Shown: positions 1 through 7,616, numbered from the stretch's first letter. The stretch: 64,000 nt of DNA from Microbacterium sp. TPD7012 (GCF_003075395.1 NZ_QDFV01000001.1:124001-188000); one strand, 5' to 3'. Notes: generated by a model not told the origin, from the sequence alone. A program made the numbers and translations.

Positions 1-402
1 CTCGACATCGCCGACATCGATGGGGATCTGAACCTCGATGTCCGTCAGGGTCGCGCCTATGTGTCGGTCGAGGCAGAGGGCGATGGACTCGCTCTGCTCT
101 CGGCGCCCGACACCGTGCAGGCTCTTCAGGAGCTCACGCGTCTCGCGGTGCAGAACCGCACGGGTTCGTTCTCGCGTCTGATCCTCGACATCGGCGGATC
201 GCGCGACACGCGTCGCCGACAGCTCGAGACGCTGGTGGATGCTGCGGCCGCGAAGCTCGACGAGGGCTCGTCTCAGGCATCCCTGCCGTCGATGTCCAGC
301 TACGAGCGCAAGCTGGTTCACGACATCGCTGCCGACCGGGGCCTCGTCTCCGAGTCGTACGGTGAGGGCGCTGACCGGCACACGGTGCTGCGTCGCCGTT
401 GA
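1..402 (+). CDS. jag: Jag/KhpB RNA-binding protein, C-terminal part
   Basis: The frame is open from base 1 to the stop at 400-402, so only the C-terminal 133 residues are present and the start lies left of the window. The visible part begins in a KH-type RNA-binding domain ('GDLNLDVRQGRAYVSVE') and continues into an R3H domain. The R3H signature is the R-x3-H spacing in 'YERKLVH', followed by 'SYGEGADRHTVL'. In actinobacteria Jag/KhpB normally sits between yidC and rsmG near the origin, which matches the rsmG gene 39 bp downstream. The family binds RNA and influences cell envelope growth; its exact role here is inferred from other bacteria. The codon for residue 1 of the window is not a start. 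Confidence 0.9.
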   Translation, partial: LDIADIDGDLNLDVRQGRAYVSVEAEGDGLALLSAPDTVQALQELTRLAVQNRTGSFSRLILDIGGSRDTRRRQLETLVDAAAAKLDEGSSQASLPSMSSYERKLVHDIAADRGLVSESYGEGADRHTVLRRR

Positions 403-418
403 TGTTTCACGTGAAACA
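403..418. promoter_or_regulatory. parS: parS centromere site 1
   Basis: This is a perfect 16-bp palindrome, TGTTTCACGTGAAACA, identical to the bacterial parS consensus recognised by ParB. It starts immediately after the jag stop codon and lies in the 39-bp gap before rsmG. With parA/parB 2.7 kb away, ParB binding is very likely. Confidence 0.95.
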
Positions 419-441
419 TCGAGTGGCGAGGGTCTGATCCC

Positions 442-1083
442 ATGTCCGTGAGTGCGAATGGTGCCGAGCTCGAGGTCGAGCCCGAGATCGCTGCGGAGCT
501 CTTCGGGGATCGGATCGATGTGGCTCGATCGTTCACGGCAGCCTTGGCGCGAGAAGGCGAGGAGCGCGGTCTCATCGGCCCGCTCGAGCTCCCGCGCCTG
601 TGGACCCGCCATGTCCTGAACAGCGTGCTCGCTGCGCCGCTCTTCCATGGATCCGTCGCGGACATCGGTTCCGGTGCGGGACTGCCGGGCCTGGTACTGG
701 CGATCGCCCGACCGGACGTGCAGTGGACGCTCATCGAGCCCATGGAGCGACGGGTCACCTGGCTCAACGAGCAGGTCACTGCTCTCGGGTTGGACAATGT
801 CGATGTGGTGCGAGCTCGGGCGGAGGACGTGCGCCCTGCCGATGGCTTCGATGTCGTGACGGCGCGAGCAGTAAGTGCACTCCGCACGCTCATCCCCCTG
901 ACGGCACCCCTCGTGCGCGACGGGGGAGAGCTCACGCTTCTCAAGGGCATGAACGCTGCGAACGAGATCGCCGCGGCACAGAAGCAGATCAAGAAGTTCC
1001 GCCTCTCGGACGTGCGCGTCGAGGTGCTGGGCGAGGGTGTGCTGCCGGAAATTACGCGAGTCGTGCGGGCCGTCGTCCGCTGA
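442..1083 (+). CDS. rsmG: 16S rRNA (guanine-527 N7)-methyltransferase RsmG
   Basis: The 213-residue protein is full length for RsmG (GidB), which uses S-adenosylmethionine to methylate N7 of G527 in 16S rRNA of the small subunit. The class I methyltransferase motif I 'VADIGSGAGLPGLVLA' is at residues 72-87. It is preceded by the family signature 'WTRHVLNS' at 54-61 and followed by the acidic ribose-binding end of strand 2 ('LIEPMERRVTWL'). A GAGGG ribosome site lies 8 nt before the ATG. The gene follows jag and precedes the parS array, the classical origin-proximal order. In other bacteria loss of RsmG gives low-level streptomycin resistance; nothing in the sequence suggests inactivation here. 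Confidence 0.96.
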   Translation: MSVSANGAELEVEPEIAAELFGDRIDVARSFTAALAREGEERGLIGPLELPRLWTRHVLNSVLAAPLFHGSVADIGSGAGLPGLVLAIARPDVQWTLIEPMERRVTWLNEQVTALGLDNVDVVRARAEDVRPADGFDVVTARAVSALRTLIPLTAPLVRDGGELTLLKGMNAANEIAAAQKQIKKFRLSDVRVEVLGEGVLPEITRVVRAVVR

Positions 1084-1095
1084 GTCGGGTTCGGA

Positions 1096-1111
1096 TGTTT
1101 CACGTGAAACA
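1096..1111. promoter_or_regulatory. parS: parS centromere site 2
   Basis: Perfect TGTTTCACGTGAAACA palindrome starting 12 bp after the rsmG stop codon. It is the second site of the array and lies 693 bp from the first. Confidence 0.95.
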
Positions 1112-1164
1112 TCGCCTTTGTCGCAGTTCACATGTGGGTCCATCGTGGGCGGTGTTGCGCGTGG

Positions 1165-1262
1165 GCGGGTGCGGGATCGCTCCCTTCGTTCGCAAAGCGG
1201 GCACCCTCCCCGCAAGCGGGGATCCCTCCCGATGCTCACGCCGGGAGCGATCCCGCACCCGC
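1165..1262. repeat. Long inverted repeat with nested hairpin
   Basis: Two perfectly complementary 20-nt arms (1165-1184 and 1243-1262) enclose a 58-nt loop. The loop holds its own short hairpin, CCCCGCAAGCGGGG, at 1208-1221. The element occupies most of the 269-bp gap between rsmG and the VOC gene. It has no coding capacity that I would credit and could fold as a cruciform or as a structured RNA downstream of rsmG. It may also be a small palindromic interspersed element, but I see no second full copy in this window. Confidence 0.7.
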
Positions 1263-1352
1263 GGACGAGCTTCCATGCAGTCCATGATCGCGAGGTCGGT
1301 CTCAACGGGTAGGACTGGTGGTTGCCCCGGGCAGTGAGGTCTTATAGGGGGC

Positions 1353-1715
1353 ATGCATGTGGAGCGAGTGGTGCCGATCCTGACTGTGGCGGACGTCGCG
1401 AGCGCGGTCGAGGTTCATCGGAGGGTGTTGGGCATGTCGGTGGTCATGGATCACGGATGGATCGTGACGCTCGCCGATGATGCCGGTCGACAGCTGAGCG
1501 TCATGACCCATGATGCGTCCGCTGCGGTGAACCCGGATGTCTCGGTCTTCGTGGATGACGTGGGGGAGGCGTTGCGCCGGGCCGTCGCCGCCGGCGCGGA
1601 GATCGTGTATCCGCTGACGGACGAACCCTGGGGCGTCACGCGCTTCTTCTACCGCGATGCCGGTGGGAGCGTCATCAACGTCGGTATGCATATGGTGCCC
1701 TCTGCTCTGCAATAG
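1353..1715 (+). CDS. VOC-family (glyoxalase/dioxygenase superfamily) protein
   Basis: The 120-residue protein has one vicinal-oxygen-chelate module. It shows the typical opening 'VVPILTVADVASAVEVHRRVLGM', the middle 'VDDVGEALRRAVAAGAEIVYPLTDEPWGVTRFFYRDAGGSVIN', and a closing strand. Members bind a metal ion and include glyoxalase I, extradiol dioxygenases and antibiotic-binding proteins. The metal ligands cannot be assigned safely and no substrate can be named. The assigned ATG has an AGGGGG tract only 3 nt upstream; the in-frame GTG at 1359 has better spacing and may be the true start. The gene stands alone between parS sites 2 and 3, so it is an insertion into the usual rsmG-parA interval. 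Confidence 0.8.
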   Translation: MHVERVVPILTVADVASAVEVHRRVLGMSVVMDHGWIVTLADDAGRQLSVMTHDASAAVNPDVSVFVDDVGEALRRAVAAGAEIVYPLTDEPWGVTRFFYRDAGGSVINVGMHMVPSALQ

Positions 1716-1794
1716 GGTGCCAGCCGTCGCCTATTCCCGCGCCTACATGCTCCGTGATGGAGGCGAGCGCGAGGAGGCCTTCCTCGGGGGGCGA

Positions 1795-1810
1795 TGTTTC
1801 ACGTGAAACA
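1795..1810. promoter_or_regulatory. parS: parS centromere site 3
   Basis: Perfect TGTTTCACGTGAAACA palindrome, 699 bp from site 2, 79 bp after the VOC gene stop. Confidence 0.95.
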
Positions 1811-1999
1811 TGACGTCGAGACCGAGGTCGGGGCCACCTACGAGATCGACGATGTCGACGAGCTGGGGAATCTGGACTGCGAGGGACCTTCAACGCACCG
1901 GGTAAGGGTGCATCCCTGACTGGTTGCCGGCTCACCGACATGCGTCGATGGCTCCAGGGAGACCTGGGGAGGTTGCGCCTGGCAGGGACTCATGCCCAC

Positions 2000-2015
2000 C
2001 GTTTCACGTGAAACG
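2000..2015. promoter_or_regulatory. parS: parS centromere site 4 (symmetrical variant)
   Basis: CGTTTCACGTGAAACG keeps the 14-bp core and perfect dyad symmetry, but both outer bases are changed from T/A to C/G. Such end variants are usually still bound by ParB, perhaps more weakly. Confidence 0.85.
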
Positions 2016-2308
2016 TCTGTCCTCCTGACCGAGATCCGTCTTCCTGACCGAGTCTGGGGTGGGTCGCCCTGTGGACGCGAGTACGGCGGATCAGCCCGGC
2101 GTCGCGCACTCGATCGATGTTCGAAGGAGGGTGGATCTCCGAATCCGGGGATTCGTGATGGGGGGATCCTGTCCGGCGAGCATCTTGAGAACTCCCGCAC
2201 GCAGACATGCAAGACGCGCACGGGTCACGCCGCGACTGCGCGACTCGCTGATGTGAGTGCCTGGAAGAGTCCCGCGTGAGGACTGCAAGACAACCAGCCG
2301 CGAGCATC

Positions 2309-2324
2309 CGTTTCACGTGAAACA
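2309..2324. promoter_or_regulatory. parS: parS centromere site 5 (one-sided variant)
   Basis: CGTTTCACGTGAAACA differs from the consensus at the first base only, so the dyad is perfect over the inner 14 bp. Confidence 0.88.
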
Positions 2325-2851
2325 TCTCGCTTGATCGTCTCGCCTGACCGTCGCGTGACTCCTGCGGCGGGGTGGGCGGGTGTTCCGAGCGTCAAGAGGC
2401 GCTTCACGGGAGGATGAACAGCGCTCTCAAGATGCGGGCGCTCCCGAGATACGCCCATCGAGGGCGGTCTCCGTTCGCCGGAGAAGGTGACACCGCACGG
2501 CTCTTCGGGTGCAGCCTCCCCAGAACCGTGATGGTGGAGGTGGGCGGGCACGGCGCATGGTCCTCCGCGGGACCTCGCGGGGGAGAGGTCCGGGGGGTGT
2601 ATGAACAGAATCGATCCCTGCGGAACAGGCAGCTCGGCGCCGTGCTGGGCGAGCACCCGGTCCACGTGAGGTTGGCATCGGTGGCCGGTTGTAGGACCGC
2701 AGTTGCGTGAGCGCCTGATCTCGCAGGTGCGTGAAGTCCTTGGCGCGCGTATCGGAGAGAATGCGGCAGGGGAGGGTGCCTGCGCTGCGAAGAGAGAACT
2801 TCCCTCCCGTCTCCCACGGCGCTTTCAGCGCGACGCTGGGGCTTCGCGAGC

Positions 2852-2877
2852 ATACATGTTTCACGTGAAACATGTAT
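2852..2877. promoter_or_regulatory. parS: parS centromere site 6 inside a 26-bp perfect palindrome
   Basis: The consensus parS occupies 2857-2872. The dyad continues for five more base pairs on each side (ATACA/TGTAT), giving a perfect 26-bp palindrome. It is the most extended site of the array, 240 bp before parA. Confidence 0.93.
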
Positions 2878-3111
2878 CGTCGGCCGCCTGCTGCGGTCGC
2901 GGCTCGAGACGTGGGTGGACTGATTCCCGGAGCTGCATCCGCAGAGCCCTGGGTGGACACCGGCGCCCTGAGTGGAAGAGTCAGCACTCCGGCACCCTGC
3001 AGAGACCGAAGGAGTGTGACCGAGGGTGTCAGCCGAAGGGCCTCGGAGACCCTCGGTAAGTCCAAGGTCGCCTCCTGCGATTAGAGTGGTACGCGGCCCC
3101 GAAAGGAGTGG

Positions 3112-4038
3112 ATGTTTCACGTGAAACAATCCGAGAAGGCATCACCGAACGAGTCGTTCGGGATGGATACACCGCTCGCGCGGGAGCTCGCCGACCTGTC
3201 TGCTCGGCGCCGTGCGCTCGAAGCCGCGAAGGTCGAGTTCACGGGGGAGACCCGCGTGCTGACGGTGTCGAATCAGAAGGGCGGCGTGGGGAAGACGACC
3301 ACGGCCGTCAATGTCGCTTCGGCTCTCGCCGGACTCGGCGCCAAGGTTCTGGTCATCGACCTCGATCCACAGGGCAACGCATCCACGGCGCTCGGCGTCC
3401 CGCACAGCGCCGAGGTCCCGAGCGTCTATGACGTGCTCATCGAGGAGTTCCCGCTGGCGGACATCGTGCAGCAGAGCCCCGAGGATCCCAACCTCTTCTG
3501 TGCTCCGAGCACCATCCACCTCGCCGGCGCCGAGATCGAGCTCGTCGCTCAGGTCGCGAGGGAGCATCGGCTCCGCCGGGCCCTGGAGGACTACCTCGTC
3601 GACAGCCCGATGGACTTCGTCATCATCGACTGCCCGCCGTCACTCGGGCTGCTGACGATCAATGCCTTCACCGCGGCATCCGAGGTCTTCATCCCGATCC
3701 AGTGCGAGTACTACGCACTGGAGGGCCTGAGCCAGCTGCTCGGCAGCATCCAGATGATCCAGAAGCACCTGAATCCCTCGCTGCACCTCTCCACCATCCT
3801 GCTGACGATGTTCGACGGGCGCACCCGTCTGGCCCAGCAGGTGGCGGATGAGGTGCGGACCCACTTCCCGACGCAGGTGCTGGAGACCGTGATCCCGCGC
3901 TCGGTACGTGTGTCGGAGGCACCGAGCTTCGGCCAGACGGTGATCGCCTACGATGGGCAGTCCGCCGGCGCGATCGCGTATCGCGAGGCCGCTGTCGAGA
4001 TCGCGTCGCGCACAGCGACGCAGAGCAAGGAGAAATGA
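3112..4038 (+). CDS. parA: Chromosome partition ATPase ParA
   Basis: The 308-residue protein is a ParA/Soj-type ATPase that drives origin segregation with ParB. The deviant Walker A box 'KGGVGKTTT' lies near residues 56-64, the A' box 'DLDPQGNAST' near 83-92, and the Walker B-like strand 'FVIIDCPPSLGLLT' near 167-180. The N-terminal ~45 residues form a charged extension as in other actinobacterial ParA proteins. The ATG at 3112 is preceded by AAAGGAG with only 3 nt spacing; the GTG at 3121 is an in-frame alternative with 12 nt spacing. The stop overlaps the parB start (ATGA), so the two are translationally coupled. Confidence 0.96.
   Translation: MFHVKQSEKASPNESFGMDTPLARELADLSARRRALEAAKVEFTGETRVLTVSNQKGGVGKTTTAVNVASALAGLGAKVLVIDLDPQGNASTALGVPHSAEVPSVYDVLIEEFPLADIVQQSPEDPNLFCAPSTIHLAGAEIELVAQVAREHRLRRALEDYLVDSPMDFVIIDCPPSLGLLTINAFTAASEVFIPIQCEYYALEGLSQLLGSIQMIQKHLNPSLHLSTILLTMFDGRTRLAQQVADEVRTHFPTQVLETVIPRSVRVSEAPSFGQTVIAYDGQSAGAIAYREAAVEIASRTATQSKEK
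3113..3128. promoter_or_regulatory. parS: parS centromere site 7, overlapping the parA start codon
   Basis: Perfect TGTTTCACGTGAAACA starting at the second base of the parA ATG (3112), so the site encodes residues 1-6 (Met-Phe-His-Val-Lys-Gln). ParB bound here would cover the ribosome-binding region and start of parA in the DNA, giving a direct route for autoregulation. Confidence 0.95.
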
Positions 4039-5006
4039 TGGCGAAGCGCACTGGACTGGGTCGGGGCATCGGCGCCCTGATTCCGACGGCGGATCAGGCG
4101 GAGCGTCCCGTCGACGTGTTCTTCCCGGGCGCGAATCTCCGTCCGAGCGAGGACCAGGTCAGCACGGTCGCTCGCGAGCAGGAGGAGCTGGCAGCCGTTC
4201 CCGGCATCCACCTCGTCCAGGTCGATCCGAACACCATCGTCCCGAACCCGCGACAGCCGCGTACGCACTTCAATCCGGAGGACCTCGCGGAACTGGTGCA
4301 CAGCGTCCGTGAGTTCGGCGTCCTGCAGCCGGTCGTCGTGCGGAAGAACTCCGACGGCGAGTACGAGCTCATCATGGGGGAGCGGCGCACCCGCGCAGCC
4401 CGGGAGGCCGGGCTCGACACGATCCCTGTGATCGTCCGCGAGACCGCAGACGAGGATCTCCTCCGGGACGCCCTCCTCGAGAACCTGCATCGCTCCGAGC
4501 TCAACCCGCTGGAAGAGGCTTCCGCGTACCAGCAGCTCCTCGAGGACTTCGGCATCACGCAGGAGGAGCTCGCGACCCGAATCGGGCGGTCGCGACCCCA
4601 GATCAGCAACACGATCCGGCTCCTCAAGCTCCCTGTCCCGGTGCAGCAGCGGGTCGCCGCCGGAGTGCTCACGGCAGGCCACGCTCGCGCGATCCTCAGC
4701 CTCGAGACTCCCGAGGCGATGCAGCGTCTGGCCGACAAGGTCGTGAACGAGGATCTCTCCGTGCGCGCCACGGAAGAGGTCGCGAAGTCGCAGCCGTCGA
4801 CCGCGGGGAAGGCTCCGAAACCCACCCCGGGAGCGCGACGCGCCTACCTCGACGAGGTCGCCGGCAAGCTCGGCGACCGCCTGAACACTCGCGTGAAGAT
4901 CGCTCTGGGTGCTCGTAAAGGCCAGGTCACGATCGATTTCGCGTCGATTCAGGATCTGAACCGGATTCTTGAGGAACTCGGCGAACAGGGATACGGGCGC
5001 GGCTGA
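4035..5006 (+). CDS. parB: Chromosome partition protein ParB (CTPase, parS-binding)
   Basis: The 323-residue protein is a complete ParB/Spo0J. The N-terminal CTP-binding region has 'NPRQPRTHF' (71-79), the 'GERRTRAA' box (115-122) and 'ENLHRSELNP' (149-158). A helix-turn-helix parS-binding domain follows at about 174-197 ('TQEELATRIGRSRPQISNTI'), and a C-terminal dimerisation segment covers the last ~55 residues. ParB loads at parS as a CTP-dependent clamp and slides to form the partition complex. The seven parS sites within 3.7 kb upstream are its expected targets. The start overlaps parA by 4 bp, with AAGGAG just upstream. Two adjacent ATG codons (4035, 4038) are both usable. Confidence 0.97.
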   Translation: MMAKRTGLGRGIGALIPTADQAERPVDVFFPGANLRPSEDQVSTVAREQEELAAVPGIHLVQVDPNTIVPNPRQPRTHFNPEDLAELVHSVREFGVLQPVVVRKNSDGEYELIMGERRTRAAREAGLDTIPVIVRETADEDLLRDALLENLHRSELNPLEEASAYQQLLEDFGITQEELATRIGRSRPQISNTIRLLKLPVPVQQRVAAGVLTAGHARAILSLETPEAMQRLADKVVNEDLSVRATEEVAKSQPSTAGKAPKPTPGARRAYLDEVAGKLGDRLNTRVKIALGARKGQVTIDFASIQDLNRILEELGEQGYGRG

Positions 5007-5066
5007 CCGCCCTCGGCGCCAGGGGGAGGCCTAGACTCGCGTCAGATGATGTCGAGGAGGGGCACA

Positions 5067-6515
5067 ATGTCGCGCACACAACCCGGATCAGCCATACGAG
5101 GCCGCGTCATCGCGGTCAGCGTCGCCGCCGCTCTCGGCGGCTTCCTGTTCGGCTTCGACACCGCCGTGATCAACGGTGCGGTCGATGCTCTGGCCGGCAG
5201 TCAGTCCGGGTTCGACCTCGGCGTGGGCCTCAAGGGCTTCGCCGTGTCGTCGGCGCTGATCGGCTGCGCCGTCGGCGCCTGGTTCGCCGGGCCCCTCGCC
5301 AACCGGTTCGGCCGAATCCCGGTGATGGTCGTGGCCGCCGTCCTGTTCCTGCTCTCGTCGCTGGGCTCCGGGTTCGCGTTCGGGGTCATCGACCTCATCT
5401 TCTGGCGCGTCATCGGCGGACTCGGCGTCGGCGCGGCATCCGTCATCGCGCCCGCCTACATCGCCGAGGTCTCGCCGGCGCACATCCGCGGACGGCTCGG
5501 CTCGCTCCAGCAGCTGGCCATCGTCACCGGTATCTTCATCGCCCTCCTGTCCGATGCGATGCTCGCGAACGTCGCAGGAGGAGCCGCAGAGCCGCTCTGG
5601 GGACTGGACGCGTGGCGCTGGATGTTCATCGCCGGTGCGGTTCCGTCGATCGTCTACGGCGTCGTGTCGATGAGACTCCCCGAATCTCCGCGCTATCTCG
5701 TCGCGAAGGGGGAGCTCGAGAAGGCCTCCGAAGTTCTGACCACGGTCACCGGTGCGGTCGACGTGAAGGCGAAGATCGCCGAGATCACCGGAACGCTCAA
5801 CACCGAGCGCTCGGAATCGCTGCGTGATCTGCGGGGCAACCGCCTGGGTCTGAAGCCGATCGTGTGGGTCGGCATCCTGCTGTCGGTCTTCCAGCAGTTC
5901 GTGGGCATCAACGTTATCTTCTACTACTCCACGACGCTGTGGCAGTCGGTCGGCTTCGGGGAGTCGCAGGCTCTCCTGATCACGGTGATCACCTCGGTGA
6001 CGAACATCGTCGTCACGATCGTGGCGATCCTCCTCGTGGATCGGGTCGGCCGACGGATCATGCTCCTCGTGGGATCCGTGGGCATGACGCTCACGCTGGG
6101 GCTGATGGCGCTGGCCTTCTCCTTCGGAACACTGGATGCCGCGGGCGCGGTGACGCTCCCCGACCCCTGGGCGACGGTCGCCCTGATCTGCGCGAACGGC
6201 TTCGTCGTGTTCTTCGGTGCCACGTGGGGGCCGCTGGTGTGGGTGTTGCTGGGGGAGATGTTCCCGAACTCGATCCGCGCCGGGGCCCTCGCCGTCGCCG
6301 CGGCAGCGCAGTGGGTCGCCAACTTCTTCATCTCGACGACGTTCCCGGCCTTCTCGGCGATCGGGCTGCCCTTCGCCTACGGGTTCTACGCGTTCTTCGC
6401 CCTGCTGTCGTTCTTCTTCGTGTACTTCAAGGTCGCGGAGACCAAGGGCAAGGAGCTCGAGGACATGCGCGAAGACACGAAGGTCGAGCGCCGGCGTCGC
6501 CCCAGTCGGACGTAG
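5067..6515 (+). CDS. MFS sugar porter (SP family)
   Basis: The protein of about 482 residues is a 12-helix major facilitator of the sugar porter family (XylE/GalP/AraE-like), expected to import a hexose or pentose by proton symport. Family marks include 'GFLFGFDTAVINGA' in helix 1, the loop 2-3 motif 'NRFGRIPV', the central 'PESPRYLVAKGELEKA', 'QQFVGINVIFYYSTT' in helix 7, 'DRVGRR', and the C-terminal 'ETKGKELEDM'. I chose the ATG at 5067 because GAGGAGG lies 6 nt upstream. An in-frame ATG at 5046 is 8 nt after a TAGACT -10-like box (5032-5037) and could serve a leaderless transcript. The substrate is not predictable. No regulator is adjacent. Confidence 0.9.
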   Translation: MSRTQPGSAIRGRVIAVSVAAALGGFLFGFDTAVINGAVDALAGSQSGFDLGVGLKGFAVSSALIGCAVGAWFAGPLANRFGRIPVMVVAAVLFLLSSLGSGFAFGVIDLIFWRVIGGLGVGAASVIAPAYIAEVSPAHIRGRLGSLQQLAIVTGIFIALLSDAMLANVAGGAAEPLWGLDAWRWMFIAGAVPSIVYGVVSMRLPESPRYLVAKGELEKASEVLTTVTGAVDVKAKIAEITGTLNTERSESLRDLRGNRLGLKPIVWVGILLSVFQQFVGINVIFYYSTTLWQSVGFGESQALLITVITSVTNIVVTIVAILLVDRVGRRIMLLVGSVGMTLTLGLMALAFSFGTLDAAGAVTLPDPWATVALICANGFVVFFGATWGPLVWVLLGEMFPNSIRAGALAVAAAAQWVANFFISTTFPAFSAIGLPFAYGFYAFFALLSFFFVYFKVAETKGKELEDMREDTKVERRRRPSRT

Positions 6516-6524
6516 GCTGGAAGC

Positions 6525-6860
6525 ATGTCAGAGTCCGTCCAGCGCCGCGCCAGCCTCGAAGTGCTGCGTGCGGAAGCGGCGGACGAGCTCGCGGTCCTCA
6601 TCCAGGAGCGTCTGCTCGGCGGCGAGGACCCGTGGGACTTCATGGAGGAGCTCCCGAGCGTCGACGAGCTCGTCGTCTACCTCCTGCGGGCCGATAACAT
6701 CACCGCGAACGACGGCGTGCGGCCGAACGCGGCCCGGCACTATCGGGTGCTGCGCCAGATCGCCCTGGAATACCCCGAGCTGACCCCCGCCGTCTGGGGA
6801 CTCCTCGACGAGAAGCAGCGTCACCGCCGGTGGGACCCGACGGTCGCCGACGCGTCCTGA
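6525..6860 (+). CDS. Conserved small protein of unknown function
   Basis: The 111-residue, largely helical, acidic protein has no recognised domain. It reads as a soluble cytoplasmic protein with no signal peptide or membrane segment. A conserved-looking region is 'YRVLRQIALEYPELTPAVWGLLDE'. The start follows the MFS stop by 9 bp. A TAGGCT -10-like box at 6513-6518 ends 6 nt before the ATG, so the transcript may be leaderless. The stop is 1 bp from the start of the GrpB-family gene, so the two are probably cotranscribed. No function can be inferred. Confidence 0.75.
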   Translation: MSESVQRRASLEVLRAEAADELAVLIQERLLGGEDPWDFMEELPSVDELVVYLLRADNITANDGVRPNAARHYRVLRQIALEYPELTPAVWGLLDEKQRHRRWDPTVADAS

Positions 6861-6861
6861 C

Positions 6862-7389
6862 ATGCCTCGGATGCTGGTCTCGTACGATCCGTCCTGGCCG
6901 GCTCGCTTCGAGGAGATCGCCGCAGAGCTGCGCGCGCACGGCGAACCGAGCTGGCTGATCGAGCACATCGGATCGACGGCGGTTCCCGGCATGCGAGCCA
7001 AGCCGATCATCGACCTCGCCGTGCGGATCGAGGGTGCCGAGGACTTCGAACGACACCGACCGGCCCTCGAGGAGATCGGCTGGCGCCGCGGCAGCAGCGT
7101 GCAGAGCCATCCGGTGATGGTGTTCGAGGAGGACGGCATCCGCACCCGCATCGCGCACTTCTTCCCCGCATCCGACTGGGACACCGTGAACCAGCGCATC
7201 CTGCGCGACTGGCTCCTGGCTCACCCCGCGGATGCCGACCGCTACACGCACGCGAAGTGCGACGCCGTGGCCGCTGCCGCCCGCGGCACCTCCACGTACA
7301 ACGCCGCCAAGGCCCCCGTCATCCAGGACCTCGTCGACCGTGCCCGTGCCGCCCGCGGCCTGCCCTCGGTCCCCGTCGCCGACAGGTAG
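6862..7389 (+). CDS. GrpB/UPF0157 nucleotidyltransferase-fold protein
   Basis: The 175-residue protein matches the GrpB (UPF0157) family: 'YDPSWPARFEEIAAELR' near residue 8, 'IEHIGSTAVPGMRAKPIIDLAVRI' near 35-58, and the C-terminal 'NAAKAPVIQDLVDRARA'. The fold is related to nucleotidyltransferases, with the 'GSTAVPG' loop and 'DLAV' strand placed as in an active site. The biochemical activity of the family is not settled. It lies 1 bp after the preceding small gene and ends before a hairpin at 7399-7447. Confidence 0.88.
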   Translation: MPRMLVSYDPSWPARFEEIAAELRAHGEPSWLIEHIGSTAVPGMRAKPIIDLAVRIEGAEDFERHRPALEEIGWRRGSSVQSHPVMVFEEDGIRTRIAHFFPASDWDTVNQRILRDWLLAHPADADRYTHAKCDAVAAAARGTSTYNAAKAPVIQDLVDRARAARGLPSVPVADR

Positions 7390-7398
7390 CCGCGTCGC

Positions 7399-7447
7399 AG
7401 CATCCGCCTGCCCCGATCCGCGGACAGCGTCCCGATCCGCGGATGCT
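7399..7447 (+). terminator. GCATCC...GGATGC hairpin after the GrpB-family gene
   Basis: Arms AGCATCCGC (7399-7407) and GCGGATGCT (7439-7447) pair perfectly around a 31-nt loop, starting 9 bp after the stop codon. A short TTTC follows. It may act as a weak terminator or mRNA 3' stabiliser. The arms use the same GCATCC/GGATGC sequence found in palindromes after other genes in this window. Confidence 0.5.
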
Positions 7448-7570
7448 TTCGCGCAAAGCGCCCGCAGATCGGGACACCGTCCGCAGATCGTCGCCCCGCC
7501 ACGACCTCTGTATGGCGCATCCCAGACGGCTGCGCCCGGAATCACGAGAACCCACTTCAATGCGGGGAGA

Positions 7571-7602
7571 CGTTTCGTCTCGCTTCGCTCGCTCAACGAC
7601 CG
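7571..7602. repeat. Interspersed repeat A, copy 1
   Basis: A 32-bp stretch (CGTTTCGTCTCGCTTCGCTC, then GCTCAACGACCG) recurs at 42940-42971 with a single T/C difference. Both copies are intergenic. This one lies in the 277-bp gap between the GrpB-family gene and the convergent trxA; the rest of that gap holds one hairpin and the trxA terminator. Confidence 0.8.
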
Positions 7603-7616
7603 AGAGCCGGGCGCAG

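Larger units (their letters stand above)
1716..3111. other. Gene-free centromere-like region
   Basis: About 1.4 kb between the VOC gene and parA contains no open frame with recognisable protein similarity or the strong third-position GC bias of the neighbours. Four parS sites (1795, 2000, 2309, 2857) lie in it and a fifth (3113) follows at its end. There is also a short direct repeat of TCCTGACCGAG near 2026-2054. Several open frames start at parS because the site contains an ATG in an open context (Met-Phe-His-Val-Lys), but these look spurious. I read the region as a ParB loading and spreading platform, possibly with decayed coding sequence. Confidence 0.6.

Noticed and set aside
1990..3129. 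Open frames starting Met-Phe-His-Val-Lys in both directions at parS sites
   Set aside because: parS contains an ATG in an open context, so each site creates spurious starts on both strands. Only parA, which has a ribosome site and protein family match, is real.
1..5006. Chromosomal replication origin
   Set aside because: The partition region suggests oriC is near, but I see no dnaA, dnaN or rpmH gene and no evident cluster of DnaA boxes; oriC should lie left of the window.
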